Below, one piece after another: positions 1-11,337 of a stretch of DNA of 21,331 nucleotides. The stretch is from Folioceros fuciformis (Eukaryota; Anthocerotophyta; Anthocerotopsida; Anthocerotales), in contig JBNGIO010006283.1 in assembly GCA_049999805.1 (NCBI GenBank), positions 198,411 through 219,741 of the forward strand. Reading direction: 5' to 3'. The position numbers and the translations under genes are program-made. Every line of letters starts with the position of its first letter. Within the stretch, counting starts at the first letter, position 1. Under the pieces are notes generated by a model. That model ran no database searches and had not been told where the DNA came from. It saw nothing but the letters and a program-made list of their open reading frames with translations.

Positions 1-2750
1 ATATATATATATATAATGGCTTTAAGCCCTCAAGTAAAAATTATTTGCCAAGGTCTGCCCCAGGCCCAAGGGTGTTGCAGGTGTCAATGGTAAAAGGATG
101 AAGGCAAGTCCTCGCTCTACAGGAGAGTACTTATGAGCTTTTGCCAATGAATACTTATGAGTGAAAAGTGCACTTAGGAGCGAAGAATTCTCAAAAACTT
201 CTATTGCTCCCAAAATTTCACGATGTGGAATAATGAAAGGCCTACCTACCATTGATCCCAAAGAGAAGCCGTTTGACCTGCACTTGTTGTTGTTTTAAAA
301 CTGCGTTGTCCAATGCTCTTTGCAAAGCAATGGATCTACGTTGTCGAAAGAAGGTTACCATAGAGGAAAAAAAGGAGAACTCCAGACCTTGGCTCACTCC
401 TTAATGAACCTTGAAAAGTCCTTGCCCATAGCCCATGAGTCTAAGAGCAAGGGGGATGAAAGTAAGCCCGTCTTATAAGACAGAATACTTATCGACTTTG
501 GCACTTGCACAACCCTTCCATCAAGAGGGTTGATAATGATGTGCTCGCAGATCAAATCCCTAGTGTGATCTGTAATAACCATATCAGTGATACAAATATA
601 TTCCCACCTAGTGAAAAAAAGCTCGGCTCTAGGTTTATACGTGACGATGAACTTGAATGGGACAAGTTGACATATACAATTACAAGCTTGACAAATATAT
701 CTATGAGCTTAACGACAAAAAGCGAGATCTGTTTTGAAAAGAAGACAACTCCTGAGGAAGATTAGGGACCTTGGCAGGGTGGGTAAGAATGAAAGACGGG
801 TGAGCCAAAACATTACACTAGTCATGACGTAATTTATTTGTTTGAGAAGAGCAAGATGAAAAAGTCTAATTACCCCTAAAGAGGGAGATAAACCATGATA
901 GGAACACTAGGGCTAACCCCTTGAAGTCTAATGACGACGAGAAAGGGTGGTTTACTACATTGGGGTTGTTGACGTTGCCTCTCTTGCTAACATTGTTGTC
1001 CTATATATAATATTAACCAACATTCGCTCTAGAGTAATGAAAACCCTTTGCTGAAACCCTTTGCTGGTACATATATGAATGGGAAGACCAAGCCCATTTT
1101 TCCTGATGTAAACAGGAACCCTTTGGTAAGGCGAATGGCTGGGCTTACTGGTCTTCGGAGATGCGGAGTGGACGTCCAGTTGAAGTATCTACGTATATAC
1201 ACTATCTACTGGATGTCCGTGGGTGGGGTGGAAACGTACGAAAAGTGGTATCTGAATGTTTCGTTTTCGGGCTCATCCGGATGGGAGCTGCGATGCCACT
1301 ATGGTCTGCCGTTGCCGCTGTCTGTCCTAGGGCTGGAATTCTCCTTTCTCAAGATTAGCAGCAATGCGGACGGATAGCCGCCACTGCCCCCCTTGTTGAC
1401 CACCTGTTGTTCTCCTTCTCCTCGATGTGCGATCCGGCTGCTGGCGGCCATGGGGAAATGCCGCACTATTCAGAGGAAGATTCTGCGTGTGGCATTTGCC
1501 GATGGCTGTCTGCAGGCTCATGTGCCCCTCTCACTCATCGCTTTCTGAAGATTGCTGATCGTTTTAGGACAGCAAGCCGGATTTAAGGCAGGTCCACGAA
1601 AGGGGAGTCCCTGCAACGGTGACGGGTCTGCACCGGTGATAGGTTATCGCCACGCATCCACGGTTCTGAACTCGGGTATGCTGCTCTAGATGCTTCAACA
1701 GCTAAATGTAAACCTCCAGATGTTGTATGAGGACTTCCAGAACGTTAACTTTTTGGTAATGTGGCAGGGACCAAACATCGGACAGCTCGTGGCAATGGAA
1801 TATCGAGAAGGGTTTAGGGACAGGAGGTTGGAAAAGGGGCAGCCTCGTGTCTAAGATGGTGCAAGCAACAACGTCTCCGACGTGCCCCTGCTCACCTGTT
1901 CCTGGAAGTGAAGGCAGCGCAGACGTACAGGATGCTGTTGTGACTTATTTAAGCGAAAGTGCAGGTGGACGGGGAGGTGTGGTAGTGATTCTAAGCATTG
2001 AAGGAGACGAACCTGGAGGAGCTGGAGAGAGAAGGCGACCTGAATCCGGTGTGAAGATCTTGAAGTTTGGTGACGATTTTCTACCGAACGATTCTCTGGG
2101 TAACAAAATATTTCATGGGGAACTTGTTAAGCTTCAAGAAGTCGCTAACAATCTGTGCTTTGTGTTGCATGCGAGAAGCTCGGGAAGCCATGTGTTGCCG
2201 TTGACAGTTTGAAGTCCAATGACTGAACGCGATTATCTGGCGAACAAGCCAGAGGAGCGTGTGACTATGGCATGGGAAGCTTGGGAGATATCTTGCTTAA
2301 AGTCGACAGCATGATGCGAGTCTTCAGCAGGAAGGGAGCTGAGTACTTATACAATGTTACTCATTGTTTGAAGGGATTGGTACCGTGTGCGTTCGCGGTT
2401 GTGAAATCCTAGACTGAGGGGAATGAAGCATATGCTTAAGTGCTCAGTTGTTGCTTGTTTCTTCCCAGAGAGTGAAAGTGTGAGCGTCCTCACATTCCAG
2501 AGCCTGTCTTTCCCGGGGTGAAAGTGTGAACGCTGTTCCTGTTCAAACTAATGAGACAAAATGGTTTGAAACGCGGACTGGCACTTCACAGAGAGTGAAC
2601 ATGATGAAGGATGCAAACAGGGCAGGTATTGATCGGTGTCTGTGAGACAGAATATGTGCCGAATCTGCTGTCCCTGGAGCGCCGCCTGGCCGTCACTTGC
2701 CTGGAGCTAACTGAAAATTCTTACGTATGGACCAAAGTTACGTTACAAAT
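1..2750. other. Left flank without a recognisable gene
   Basis: The stretch opens with a short (AT)n tract (1-16). It holds only scattered ORFs of 60-121 codons in several frames, and none resembles a family I know. The longest is on the plus strand at 1847-2212, starting at GTG, with an internal ATG four codons later. A second plus-strand frame at 2272-2412 (46 codons, ATG to TAG) has coding-like residue composition but no known motif. There are small direct repeats near 1036-1069 and 2470-2545. It may be decayed mobile DNA or the far 3' flank of MED16, but I cannot show either. Confidence 0.5.
1036..1069. repeat. Short tandem duplication
   Basis: A unit of about 15 bp with the core gaaaccctttgctg occurs twice in direct succession, the first copy with one extra A. 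No gene is nearby. It looks like ordinary replication slippage. Confidence 0.6.
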
Positions 2751-2830
2751 AATATTAAATCACGTGGCGAATCCGAGCTCTGAATGATGCACAGGACTTC
2801 CACACACCAGATCGTCTGATGTCCACCGGG

Positions 2831-5800
2831 TTATACAATCCGAAGCCATTCTCCTCCGCATATAGGGCAGCTATTTGCCCACCTTGCAGTCCACCACATC
2901 TCGTTCCCATATCCGTCATTACCACCCATCGACTGCCCAGATGGTCCTGCAAGACTACCGGTGTGTCGTCCACATCGGACACACTAGCCAAACCGGGCAT
3001 TCAACATTTTTGAGCAGAGACAAGCTAACAAATGTAGGGCCAATAAAGAAAAAGAAAAACGCAGCCCAACCTTATGCCAAGCCCCATGCGTTGTAGTTTT
3101 CCAAGTAGCTGTAATCGAGTCCCGCCTTGATCCTAGCAGCCCAGTATAGCTCCCACAGGTACTCCCAGTAGTTACTCCACAGGCAGCATTCATCTCTGCA
3201 AGCTTTCGCTTTTTGGACCTTCCGAATCTTGACCTTGCATCATTTTCCTTTCTGTCAACGTCTAGACCTATCACCCCACTGGACATAACAAGAAAATTCC
3301 ATTCCTCCGCAGGTGGATGGAGTTCAAGCTCACGCATCAGCAACCCTGCTGCATCAGCTCCACGAGGCCGAGGCAAGTTCTGCAACAAGAGTTTCAATAT
3401 GAATTATCGAAGCGGGACCCCAGTCCTAGATGGAAACGAGGATAGATCGAATCCCAGTCTGCAGTCAGAAGCACTCTGTGCGAGATAGCTGAATGAGCTA
3501 AAGCATGACAGTTTTAGTCAGTTTTGGAGATAAGACAGACCTGAACATGAGGCCCAAGTGATGACTCCACAATCTCCGGCACCACGTTGTACTGTCCATC
3601 GACATGATGAAGTTTCACTGTTTGATTGCCAAATCCTACTTGGGAGATAGGTAGAGGATGTGGCAAAGCTGACGTCTTCTTGCACAGCTCCACCAATACT
3701 AGAAAAAGGAACTTCACCTGCAAGCAGCAACCTCAACTGAGTATCGCACTTCGATTGCTGCGCTGTTGCAAGAGGATCTTCAGAACAGAAACTGGGCCCA
3801 ACAAACCTCGTCAGCAGTGTATCCATGGCTAACGTTGCCACTGCCCATCCTTGCATTCCGTGGAGGTGCGTAGTCTTCAGCAGCCTGCCCAGCTGAAACA
3901 GATCTTCAACACGTCTGTTGCGTCCGAAGGAAACACACAAGAATTGCCAAAATAAGCTTGTAGATTACCTGAAGTGGTCTTGCCAGCACCTAACCGTTGT
4001 TGCCTTTTTCTGAAGACAAGGCAAAACAGAAGCAACTGGCAGAGCTTGTGAAGGAAGTATGCATCTCCCACCAGCCGCACACATGGGATGCCTGGAAATG
4101 TTGATGTGTTCAAAGTGTTTGATGAGAAGGTGGTATTTTGGGTACCGACACTTGTGACGGTACTTGCTCCACCCCCCTCTGTGCTATTGTGAATTTTTGC
4201 CATGGCGCCCTGTACAAACGCATGCAGCTGGGCAGTGCCCCCATTATTCGGGGCAGCCTGTGCTCCTGGAAAGGATTAGATAATCAGGGTCAGCCAGCCA
4301 TGTGCTTAGTGCCTGAAGTTCATGGCTAAAAATGTAAAATTGGGGCAATCCATCCACCCACAGACACTTCCAAAAGAGGAGTGTCTGTAGGTGGATTGAT
4401 CCCACAAGCAAACATTGGCAAGAGATAAGAGTTACCCTGCGGTCCTGCGTTGGAAGTTATGGCGCCTATGTGCCCAACAAAACGACTAGATCCATTGTTC
4501 GAAGAACTGTTTACCGCAGCTTGTGAAAGAGTCCGACAAAAACTTGCATAGCGGCGTAATCGTGTCAAGAAATGTGAAGCCATGTCCAGAATACAGTCTA
4601 CATGTCCCTGCAGGACAAACACAGAATGTCAGTGACATCCAGAATATTTCACAATGTAAACACGTTTGCAAGTAAGCAAAAGCCCAACATTCATAGACAA
4701 GCTATCCTCCAGAGTTCCATCCTAAGGAAGACTACAACCTGAATGATTGGTGCTAGTGCTGCATCAACGGCCATGGCGTCTGGTCCCAATCCAGACAGAA
4801 CCTCATTAGAAGAGGCTTGCCATGGGTCTGCAATGAGAGTGGCCGGGTTGATCAAGGCTGCATCTAAACTCTTCCTCAGAAATTCCAGCAGAAGTCTCGC
4901 TTGCATATCAACCACTAGAGCACGGACATCTGTTGCGTCCACCCCTTCAAGAACCTGACACTTCAAGCAATCCAAAGCCTGTCGTAGGACATCACCTTCC
5001 CCTGTTAGTCCCTTCCCTTACTAGAAAGACTTGCCTAAGTGCTTTCATAAAATTTTCCAAGCCCTATTCTATCCAGCATCGAAGGTTTAAAACGAATCTA
5101 CTAGCGTACGTACAGGTCCATAACACTGGCGATGAGTTGCACTTGGTAGGGCATGGAAGTCTGCATCCAAGATAGCCAGCACCCTGCTGACAGACACTGA
5201 GCACAAAACAAAGAACAAAACTCACCACCTGATTCAAGCAAACGAAAAGGATCATCCAAGCATTACTTCTGCTCATTATCAAGAGGAAATGCCAGCAAAT
5301 CTAGTTGACTGAAAGCAAGTCAGCTCTTGAGAGAGTCACCTATGCCCTCCTCCGCTATACTTTGTATAGACGCAGAAATATCCCACCAGTCAAATGCATT
5401 TACAACGCTCCACCAAAATCTTTGTTATGAAAAGGAAAATAGTAAGAACGAACATGAGCAACAACATAACGAAAGGCACGTCAATAAGTTGTCACACAAC
5501 AAACCTGTCTGCCAGGTGTCGTTCCCATGACATTGAGCTGGACATTCCTTGACTAGAAGCAGCAACCAGCGGTCGAACTCTCACCACTTTAAGTATACTG
5601 GAACATAAGCTCCCTTGGTGCCAGACATACGCCACACAGCACCCGTTGGGAGAAAAGGCTGGACAAGTAGCGGAGTAGTATGACCCCAGATGGAAGGTCT
5701 CCAACAAGGTCAAGTTCTGCCCTGAAAGTATCTGTACGTCTCCTGATGCCAAAGTGACGGCTATTTCTCCACCATGAGCAGAGAATAACACTTTTGCAAA

Positions 5801-8189
5801 CGCCCTTGAATCTGAAACGCGGATATCTCCTAAGATATGCTCCTTGACAACGAGCGGCATTTGTAGATTTGAGGGACCGAGGCTTTTTGTTTCAGTCATC
5901 CTCCAAGTTGTTTTCATGGGATAAGCAACTGACTGATAGTTTAAGCTACTTGACTCAAGGAGTGGGTGGACCGTAACTTGTTGAGAAGAACTTTCCCAAC
6001 GTTGCACTTTCCACCCAGTTAATGAAGGGCCCTCATCCAGATGGTTAGGTGACACATAGTAACCTGCGCAGAAACCCATTCCTTAGATAAGTGTCAGACT
6101 TGAACCAGCACACGTGCGAACACATGATTCAGCAATGCCGTGTATCTTCTTAAAAGTGCAGCAAAAATATCCCAGGCTATTGATTGAGTCTGGAGAGGGT
6201 CGGAATTTTCACATCAGTTGAAAAGGGTGGAAATGGAACTTACCTTCAACAACAAGAGCTATAATAGAAGAGCCCCTATCGGAGGGGTCAAAGACCACAG
6301 CTGCAACTCCTGAGCTCCAACCGGTAGAAGTCATGCCCGCTGGGATAGAATCCTCGACCCTGGGACAGGCACCCAAATTCGAGACAGCAGAGCAGTGGAG
6401 AGAGGGTCCAACCTTTGTTTCAGCAGTTTGCCCTGGTTTTATTTCAAAATCAGAATGCTGCTGCCAGTTCAATAAAGTCGCTACTAGAGGGGAATAGCCA
6501 TTGGACATGGCAACGGAAGGGAGAGGTCCAGAGCCAAACTTTAATGCCGCTTGTGGATTGCTAGTGGGATTACCCATATTGTTGGAAGTCACCTCCCAAA
6601 CAACAACAGTAGAGGGATTCCCTATGGGAACGCCAGCTACCAACAGTACTCCTGCTTCATTGACGATCACATCTGCAGCCCATACACCACTAGGCCCTGC
6701 ACCTAAAGCTCCCTTGTTCGTGGAAAGCCATTTTGAGGAGCCTCCAATTTTGTCGATTGTTCCTGTTTGACGCCAGTGAAGCTGGACATAGCCGGAGGTA
6801 TACACAGTGCAGATGCACAAAAAGTTCGGCCACCTGGCTGCCAAGTCACCAGAGCATGCTGTCAGAAGATGAGACTCGGCAGAGTGGCAATTAACCTCCT
6901 AGACGTTTTGTCAGCTAGAGTTAGTACCATAGACGTATAGCAGAACTACACTAAGATAATTTAATGCAACACACATGCAGTAGATAGGAAACGAGAAAGG
7001 AATGAAAAATGTACCAGCAGCCCTTGGCTGCTGAGAGATGAACCTGTCTTCAAATGATGGTTTAGATGCCGCAGTTGTTGGTTCCCAGCGATACTGCCAA
7101 CCCCACAAACATGCGCCTGGTCAGACATTGAAAAATGCCATGGAATAACTACGTGCATGGCCCAACCACAAGCAAGTAATCCCTGGTGACTGCCAGGATC
7201 CCTGCAGAGGTGCATCACATCGAGATTTTAGAGGACGTTGATCACTATACCGGAGAGCTTGCGCTTATCCACTTTGTCACAGCTGTATTTTCTTGCCGCC
7301 ATTTACGCTCACATGACCAGCTGTTGATAGCACGAGCAGTATTGCAGTGGTCCTGGGCAGTCCTCTTCACCATCAACACAAACTACACAAGAACGATGAC
7401 ATGTAAAAAAAAATGACGAGGGAACACCATATCCAATCGTTCCCCTCTTACTTCAGAGGGATGGGTCCAAATGGTTGCTTTCCCACAAGAGTTCACCGCC
7501 AGAAGGGCAGTTGGGCAGGATGGAGGTGACCATTCCAGAGACTGCATAGCGTCAAATGGTGAATCTGCAAACAAGGCACCAAAACACTGTGGATCGCAAA
7601 CACAACACAGCATAACAGCCAGCCCCAAGACACAGTCTCCAACATCTGCTCATTCAGGACAGTGGACGAAGTAGACCAATAACACCATACCAGCAGGAAC
7701 GTTGATAGTCGCATTTTCTGTGGGCCGCTCAGGTGACAGCAGGTGAACAGGGATCCAGAACCCTTGCTGCACGTTTGAGCTGGTAAATGAAGAAACAAAC
7801 AAGACACCGTAAGTCCGAAAACCTACTGAAAGTGGGTTCCTTCAAAAGTGATTAACAAAGACCATTTTAATTTTATCTTTGCCCACAGAATCCTTCAAAA
7901 GAGATTGATGTAGACCATACCGTGGATCCCTTGCACATGTTTCCGAAGCGCATGCAATCAAGCTGGTCCGCATCGACCATGCCGTTGTGCTGTAAGGCAA
8001 GACAGAAATATGTGAGGGTGGGAATGCAGACTCACGAAACAGAGGTGAAGATAAGGGAATATACCTGAAAGTCCGCCCGACCTCGCCCAGATTACGTTTG
8101 TTTATGGTGGCCTGAAACATGGTACCGGGGGAGTGGCCCTCGGATTTGAATCGAGCCAGCTCCGATCCATCTGGGAAATCCATCTTCAT
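2831..8189 (-). CDS. MED16: Mediator of RNA polymerase II transcription subunit 16 (SFR6/MED16)
   Basis: Tail-module Mediator subunit. In Arabidopsis it is SENSITIVE TO FREEZING 6, needed for cold, defence and iron-response transcription in the nucleus. Seventeen coding exons on the complement: 8189-8065, 7989-7921, 7779-7691, 7564-7452, 7352-7251, 7093-7015, 6837-6244, 6063-5505, 5419-5340, 5196-5114, 4978-4739, 4607-4436, 4265-3969, 3892-3807, 3717-3541, 3379-3071, 2983-2831. Every junction is GT-AG and phase-consistent, giving 1108 aa and a TAA stop. Conserved blocks seen: ACASETCAR (54-62), RWPNFLC (194-200), DEGPSLTGWKVQRWE, RLRRYASFCRTL (727-738), PRPRGADAAG (958-967), and a C-terminal CVRC...CPICGG cysteine pair set (1059-1062, 1097-1100) resembling a zinc knuckle. 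The start is the first ATG after an in-frame stop; the protein lacks the acidic N-terminal extension of Arabidopsis MED16, and an upstream coding exon cannot be excluded. Introns run 75-180 bp. Confidence 0.95.
4341..4404. repeat. Inverted repeat (foldback) inside MED16 intron 12
   Basis: Left arm 4341-4371 and right arm 4378-4404 are reverse complements, apart from a 4-nt bulge in the left arm and a few single mismatches. The loop is about 6 nt. The shared core is acagacact preceded by caatcca. The element lies wholly within the 170-bp intron 4266-4435 and would fold into a stem of about 26 bp in either transcript strand. It could be a tiny foldback element, a structured intron or a small-RNA precursor; the loop is very short for a typical plant microRNA. 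Confidence 0.75.
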
Positions 8190-9437
8190 GGAGCGGTCCC
8201 AAAATCCGCTCACAGCATACGGTTATCTACATGCAGGTGCCCTTCTCAGCAACCGTAAAGGTGCAGCTCTAGACCACGAAGCAATTGATGCTGGCAGCTC
8301 GCAACTCCGCTAAAGACGGGGTACAGAAAGTAAGTCTCGCCTAATGAACTCCAGAGGGCTCTGTTAATTCTGTGGGAGGGCTCTGTTAATTCTGCGGAAG
8401 GGCTCAACTCAGCAACAAGCCCGCACTCATGTGACAACCGTTACCAATTCCCCGTGCAACATGGGTGCTCTCTGTCTGCCCCACCTTCCTCGGCCGGCCA
8501 CTTCCTACGCCGGCTGAACGTGCAACGGCACCTATTCTAGAATTATTTTCATCTGTGCAACTTTGACTGCGCGGTTTTTTTCTCCTTCCGTATCCTGAAG
8601 TCCATATCCTTCCCTCCATCAACTCCAAACGCCTTTAAGTTCATATTTTTATTTTTTCTTGACCTCTTTTGAAATTTGATATTACTAACAAAGTATTATT
8701 GCAAAGTAACAAAGATAGCATCTCTAAGATTTTGCTACATAATCGTAAACACATGTACAACAAATGCTACATATTCTTTCCCATTTATATTTCTATGTAG
8801 AATTGACACATGTCACATCAACTCGAGATGCTACTCCTTCAAGCATAGTATTGCCAAAGAGAAAATCCATGTACTGCAGCCAAAGCGAACCAACCTTCTA
8901 TGGTCCAAGTACACCAACTTTAAACTCCAAAGCCTTCTATGAGTTTTGGTCAAGTAGAACCAAAGCTTGCTGAGCTCTAAATGCAAGATGCAATAAGAAA
9001 GGACTTGAATGTTGAGACAAGGATCATGCAAAAGAGATTCCAGGTTGAGCGCTAACCATGGACGGGGCAAGGTGATTGGGAAACGGAAGACCAAGGTAGC
9101 CCGGTGCTCATGCCCCCGGGGTGTAATACCCAAGGGCCGCCTCTCCAGGTCGTTATCATCGAAATCGGAGCTGTGGTAAGTGGGCGACCCGTGTCTACAT
9201 ATTGTGGCGGACGGAGCTCCGTTTTCATTTCCTAGTTGCTTCCGAAACTATGTACATACGGGCTGGACGAAACTGTTGAAAAACTCCAATTTGAGTAGGC
9301 CTTGAATGGGAGGGGACAGAAGAGCCAAGGCGAGACGACACGTGACGTGACACGAAGTCGATGCTTGCGAAGAAGGAGCGGTGTTCTGGCGCCCCACTGT
9401 GGGAATGTGACTTCGAATTAAGGAGCGGACGTGGACT
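8190..9437. promoter_or_regulatory. Divergent intergenic spacer, MED16 / ceramidase-like gene
   Basis: This spacer must hold the promoters and 5' UTRs of two oppositely transcribed genes (MED16 leftward, ceramidase-like rightward). It contains a 22-bp tandem duplication (8354-8397), an AT-rich part (about 8636-8790) and a GC-richer half next to the plus-strand start. Short ORFs at 8831-9133 and 9225-9578 on the minus strand have no recognisable protein content; the latter overlaps the first ceramidase-like exon on the opposite strand. I see no convincing TATA box tied to either start. Confidence 0.5.
8354..8397. repeat. 22-bp tandem duplication upstream of MED16
   Basis: Two adjacent copies, 8354-8375 and 8376-8397, differ at one base (gtgg versus gcgg at the end). 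A third, partial copy (aagggctc) follows at 8398. The pair lies 165-208 bp upstream of the MED16 start codon, so within its promoter or 5' UTR. Confidence 0.9.
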
Positions 9438-10914
9438 ATGGCTTTGCGAGCTCAGCGATGCGTGGTTTGGGGTAGCGCGCTGCTCCTCTTTCTGCTGCTC
9501 ATGCTCATCACACCCCGGATAAAGCAATCTCAATCTTACCACCTCTTTGCGGATCACCGTAATTTTTTCGGTACGCAACCTCGTGGCTACTCTCTTGCCT
9601 AGGGTAACACGTCCTGGATTGTAACATGGAGGGGATTGAATCAGATTGCCTTGGCTTGCTTGCCAGGCATTCCCAACACTCTCAATGTGGTTTCCAACTT
9701 CCCTTTCCTCGTAATCGGCATCACCGGCATGGTACTTTGTCTACAGGACAGCTTCGGACTCAGGTATGCTCCATGGAACTGGTGGGGTGCGCTTCTGTGT
9801 CTCCAGCTGGATTTTCTTGTCCCTAATATTTGGTTTTGTTGGCAGTTTGCGTGGAGAAGTGTGGGGATGGATGTGCTTCTTTTTCGGAATCGCTTCCACT
9901 GCCTTTGGCTCCGCGTACTATCATCTGAACCCGAATGATGCCACCCTTGTGTGGGACCGCCTTCCGGTCAGTTTGTTTTGCCAGCCTCGCGCAAGCAAAA
10001 TCCGCCTCTTGTCACTACATCCTTGCCTTGTCTGATGCAAGTTGTGATGTGCAGATGACTATCGCCTTCTCTTCGGTTATGGCTGTATTCATAATCGAAA
10101 GAATAGATGAGCATTCCGGCAGTGCTTCTCTTCTGCCTCTCTTGGCTGCAGGGATAACGAGTGTGGCTTACTGGCGGTAACTTCGCTGCACACAAACCTA
10201 CCTGTTCTCTGCTGTGAGACCTCTGTTTCACAACAGCAACTCGTTATCAACCGTTCTTCGCTGACATGGTTTTGCAGGTTTGCAGATGATTTGAGGCCAT
10301 ATGCCTTAGTGCAATTCGTACCATGTGTGGCCATCCCAGCCATGACGATCATGCTGCCACCAAGATATACGCATTCTGTTTACTGGTTATGTGCTGCAGG
10401 TATTCACAGATTTGTTGTTGAGGCTGTCAAGTTAACATCGTGCTGCTGCGGTGTATGCCTTGCATGTTCTGTGCGTGCTGGATAGGCTCATATTGCGATT
10501 CAGTCATGTTGGTTCATTTATTTTGGTGTTATTGTCCAGGATGGTATGTGCTCGCAAAGCTTGCCGAGGCTCTTGACACTAATGTATACGATTGGACATA
10601 CTCCATAGTCAGCGGCCACACTTTGAAGCATCTATTTGCAGCTGTAGTGCCGATCTGTACAATCATCATGCTCACGCGTCGAAGTGTGCACATGGAAAGG
10701 TATGTGGTGGAAAATTGTCTACGCTGCCCCGTTTTCGCCTCTTAACTATTGACCTAATTGATTTCGCTGCAGCCAGAACAGCTTGTATGAAAAATGGAAA
10801 GTCAAATTCTACCGTATGTATGAAAGACAATCGTATACAGAAGGATGGCGGCGGAGGTACAATGGGCAAGGAAGGCAGACGCTGGAGGTGACCGAATCTC
10901 TGGTCCATGCCTGA
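9438..10914 (+). CDS. CREST-superfamily ceramidase-like membrane protein
   Basis: Seven exons: 9438-9570, 9667-9763, 9846-9966, 10055-10176, 10278-10399, 10540-10699, 10773-10914. All are GT-AG and phase-consistent, giving 298 aa with a TGA stop. The start ATG precedes a hydrophobic N-terminal segment (about residues 11-25). The conserved plant block GIPNTLNVVSNFPFLVIG follows from residue 45. The rest is strongly hydrophobic, consistent with about seven membrane segments. Metal-hydrolase residues of the alkaline ceramidase/PAQR/Per1 group are present: S99, H103 and D114 in GSAYYHLNPNDATLVWDRLP, and H225/H229 in SGHTLKHLF. The spacings S-4-H-11-D and H-4-H equal those of human ACER3. Substrate is not shown by sequence; a ceramide-type amide is the family expectation. 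It probably acts in an endomembrane. The C-terminus is basic and hydrophilic. The gene is divergent to MED16 and convergent with UMP synthase. Confidence 0.92.
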
Positions 10915-11337
10915 ACCTGCAGTACTGGGTAGTTCGTCTCCTTACTCAGGTTGGAGACCGCGTCTTTAGTTCAGGCGTAACTCGGTCCAGTAGCTCGTCT
11001 CCTAAACTCGGGTAGTAGGCATTTGTATGCTTTCACAGTCGGATGATTCTCTGAGTGGCGGATAGGTGACCTCCCAGGAAGTCCTGTGCTGCACCATTTT
11101 CCTCTTGTTTCCTTCTCCCCTTTTCCTTCTCCACATTTGCATTTCGCACTTCTTAATTTTTCATTACTTTCTCTACCGCACCCGCAGCCCTAATTCACTG
11201 TAAATTGATGATCTTACGACTGGAGTCCTAATTTCACCGTCAAATGATGATCTTATTGAAGTTTCACAACAGGCTCTATAGAATATAGAAACGTTGCACA
11301 CTGGCCGGAGAGGCAGAACTAATTGGACAGCTGGAAA
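10915..11337. other. Convergent spacer with two pairs of imperfect direct repeats
   Basis: This is the shared 3' flank of the ceramidase-like gene (plus) and UMP synthase (minus), so both 3' UTRs and polyadenylation sites must lie here. Two imperfect duplications are visible. One pair is near gtag(t/c)tcgtctcct at 10929-10953 and 10990-11015. The other is cctaatt...gatgatctta at 11189-11216 and 11227-11255. A pyrimidine-rich tract spans about 11098-11180. No coding frame is evident. Confidence 0.6.

Noticed and set aside
2755-3000. 81-codon minus-strand ORF covering the MED16 C-terminal region
   Set aside because: It is in the wrong frame. The frame ending at the TAA at 2831 gives CPICGGEWLRIV, which matches the conserved MED16 C-terminus, and joins the previous exon in phase.
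4979-5001. Acceptor ctaacag at about 5002 for MED16 exon 11
   Set aside because: It leaves the phase inconsistent with the donor at 5113. The acceptor at 4979 gives YGP-ALDCLKC, matching the family spacing exactly.
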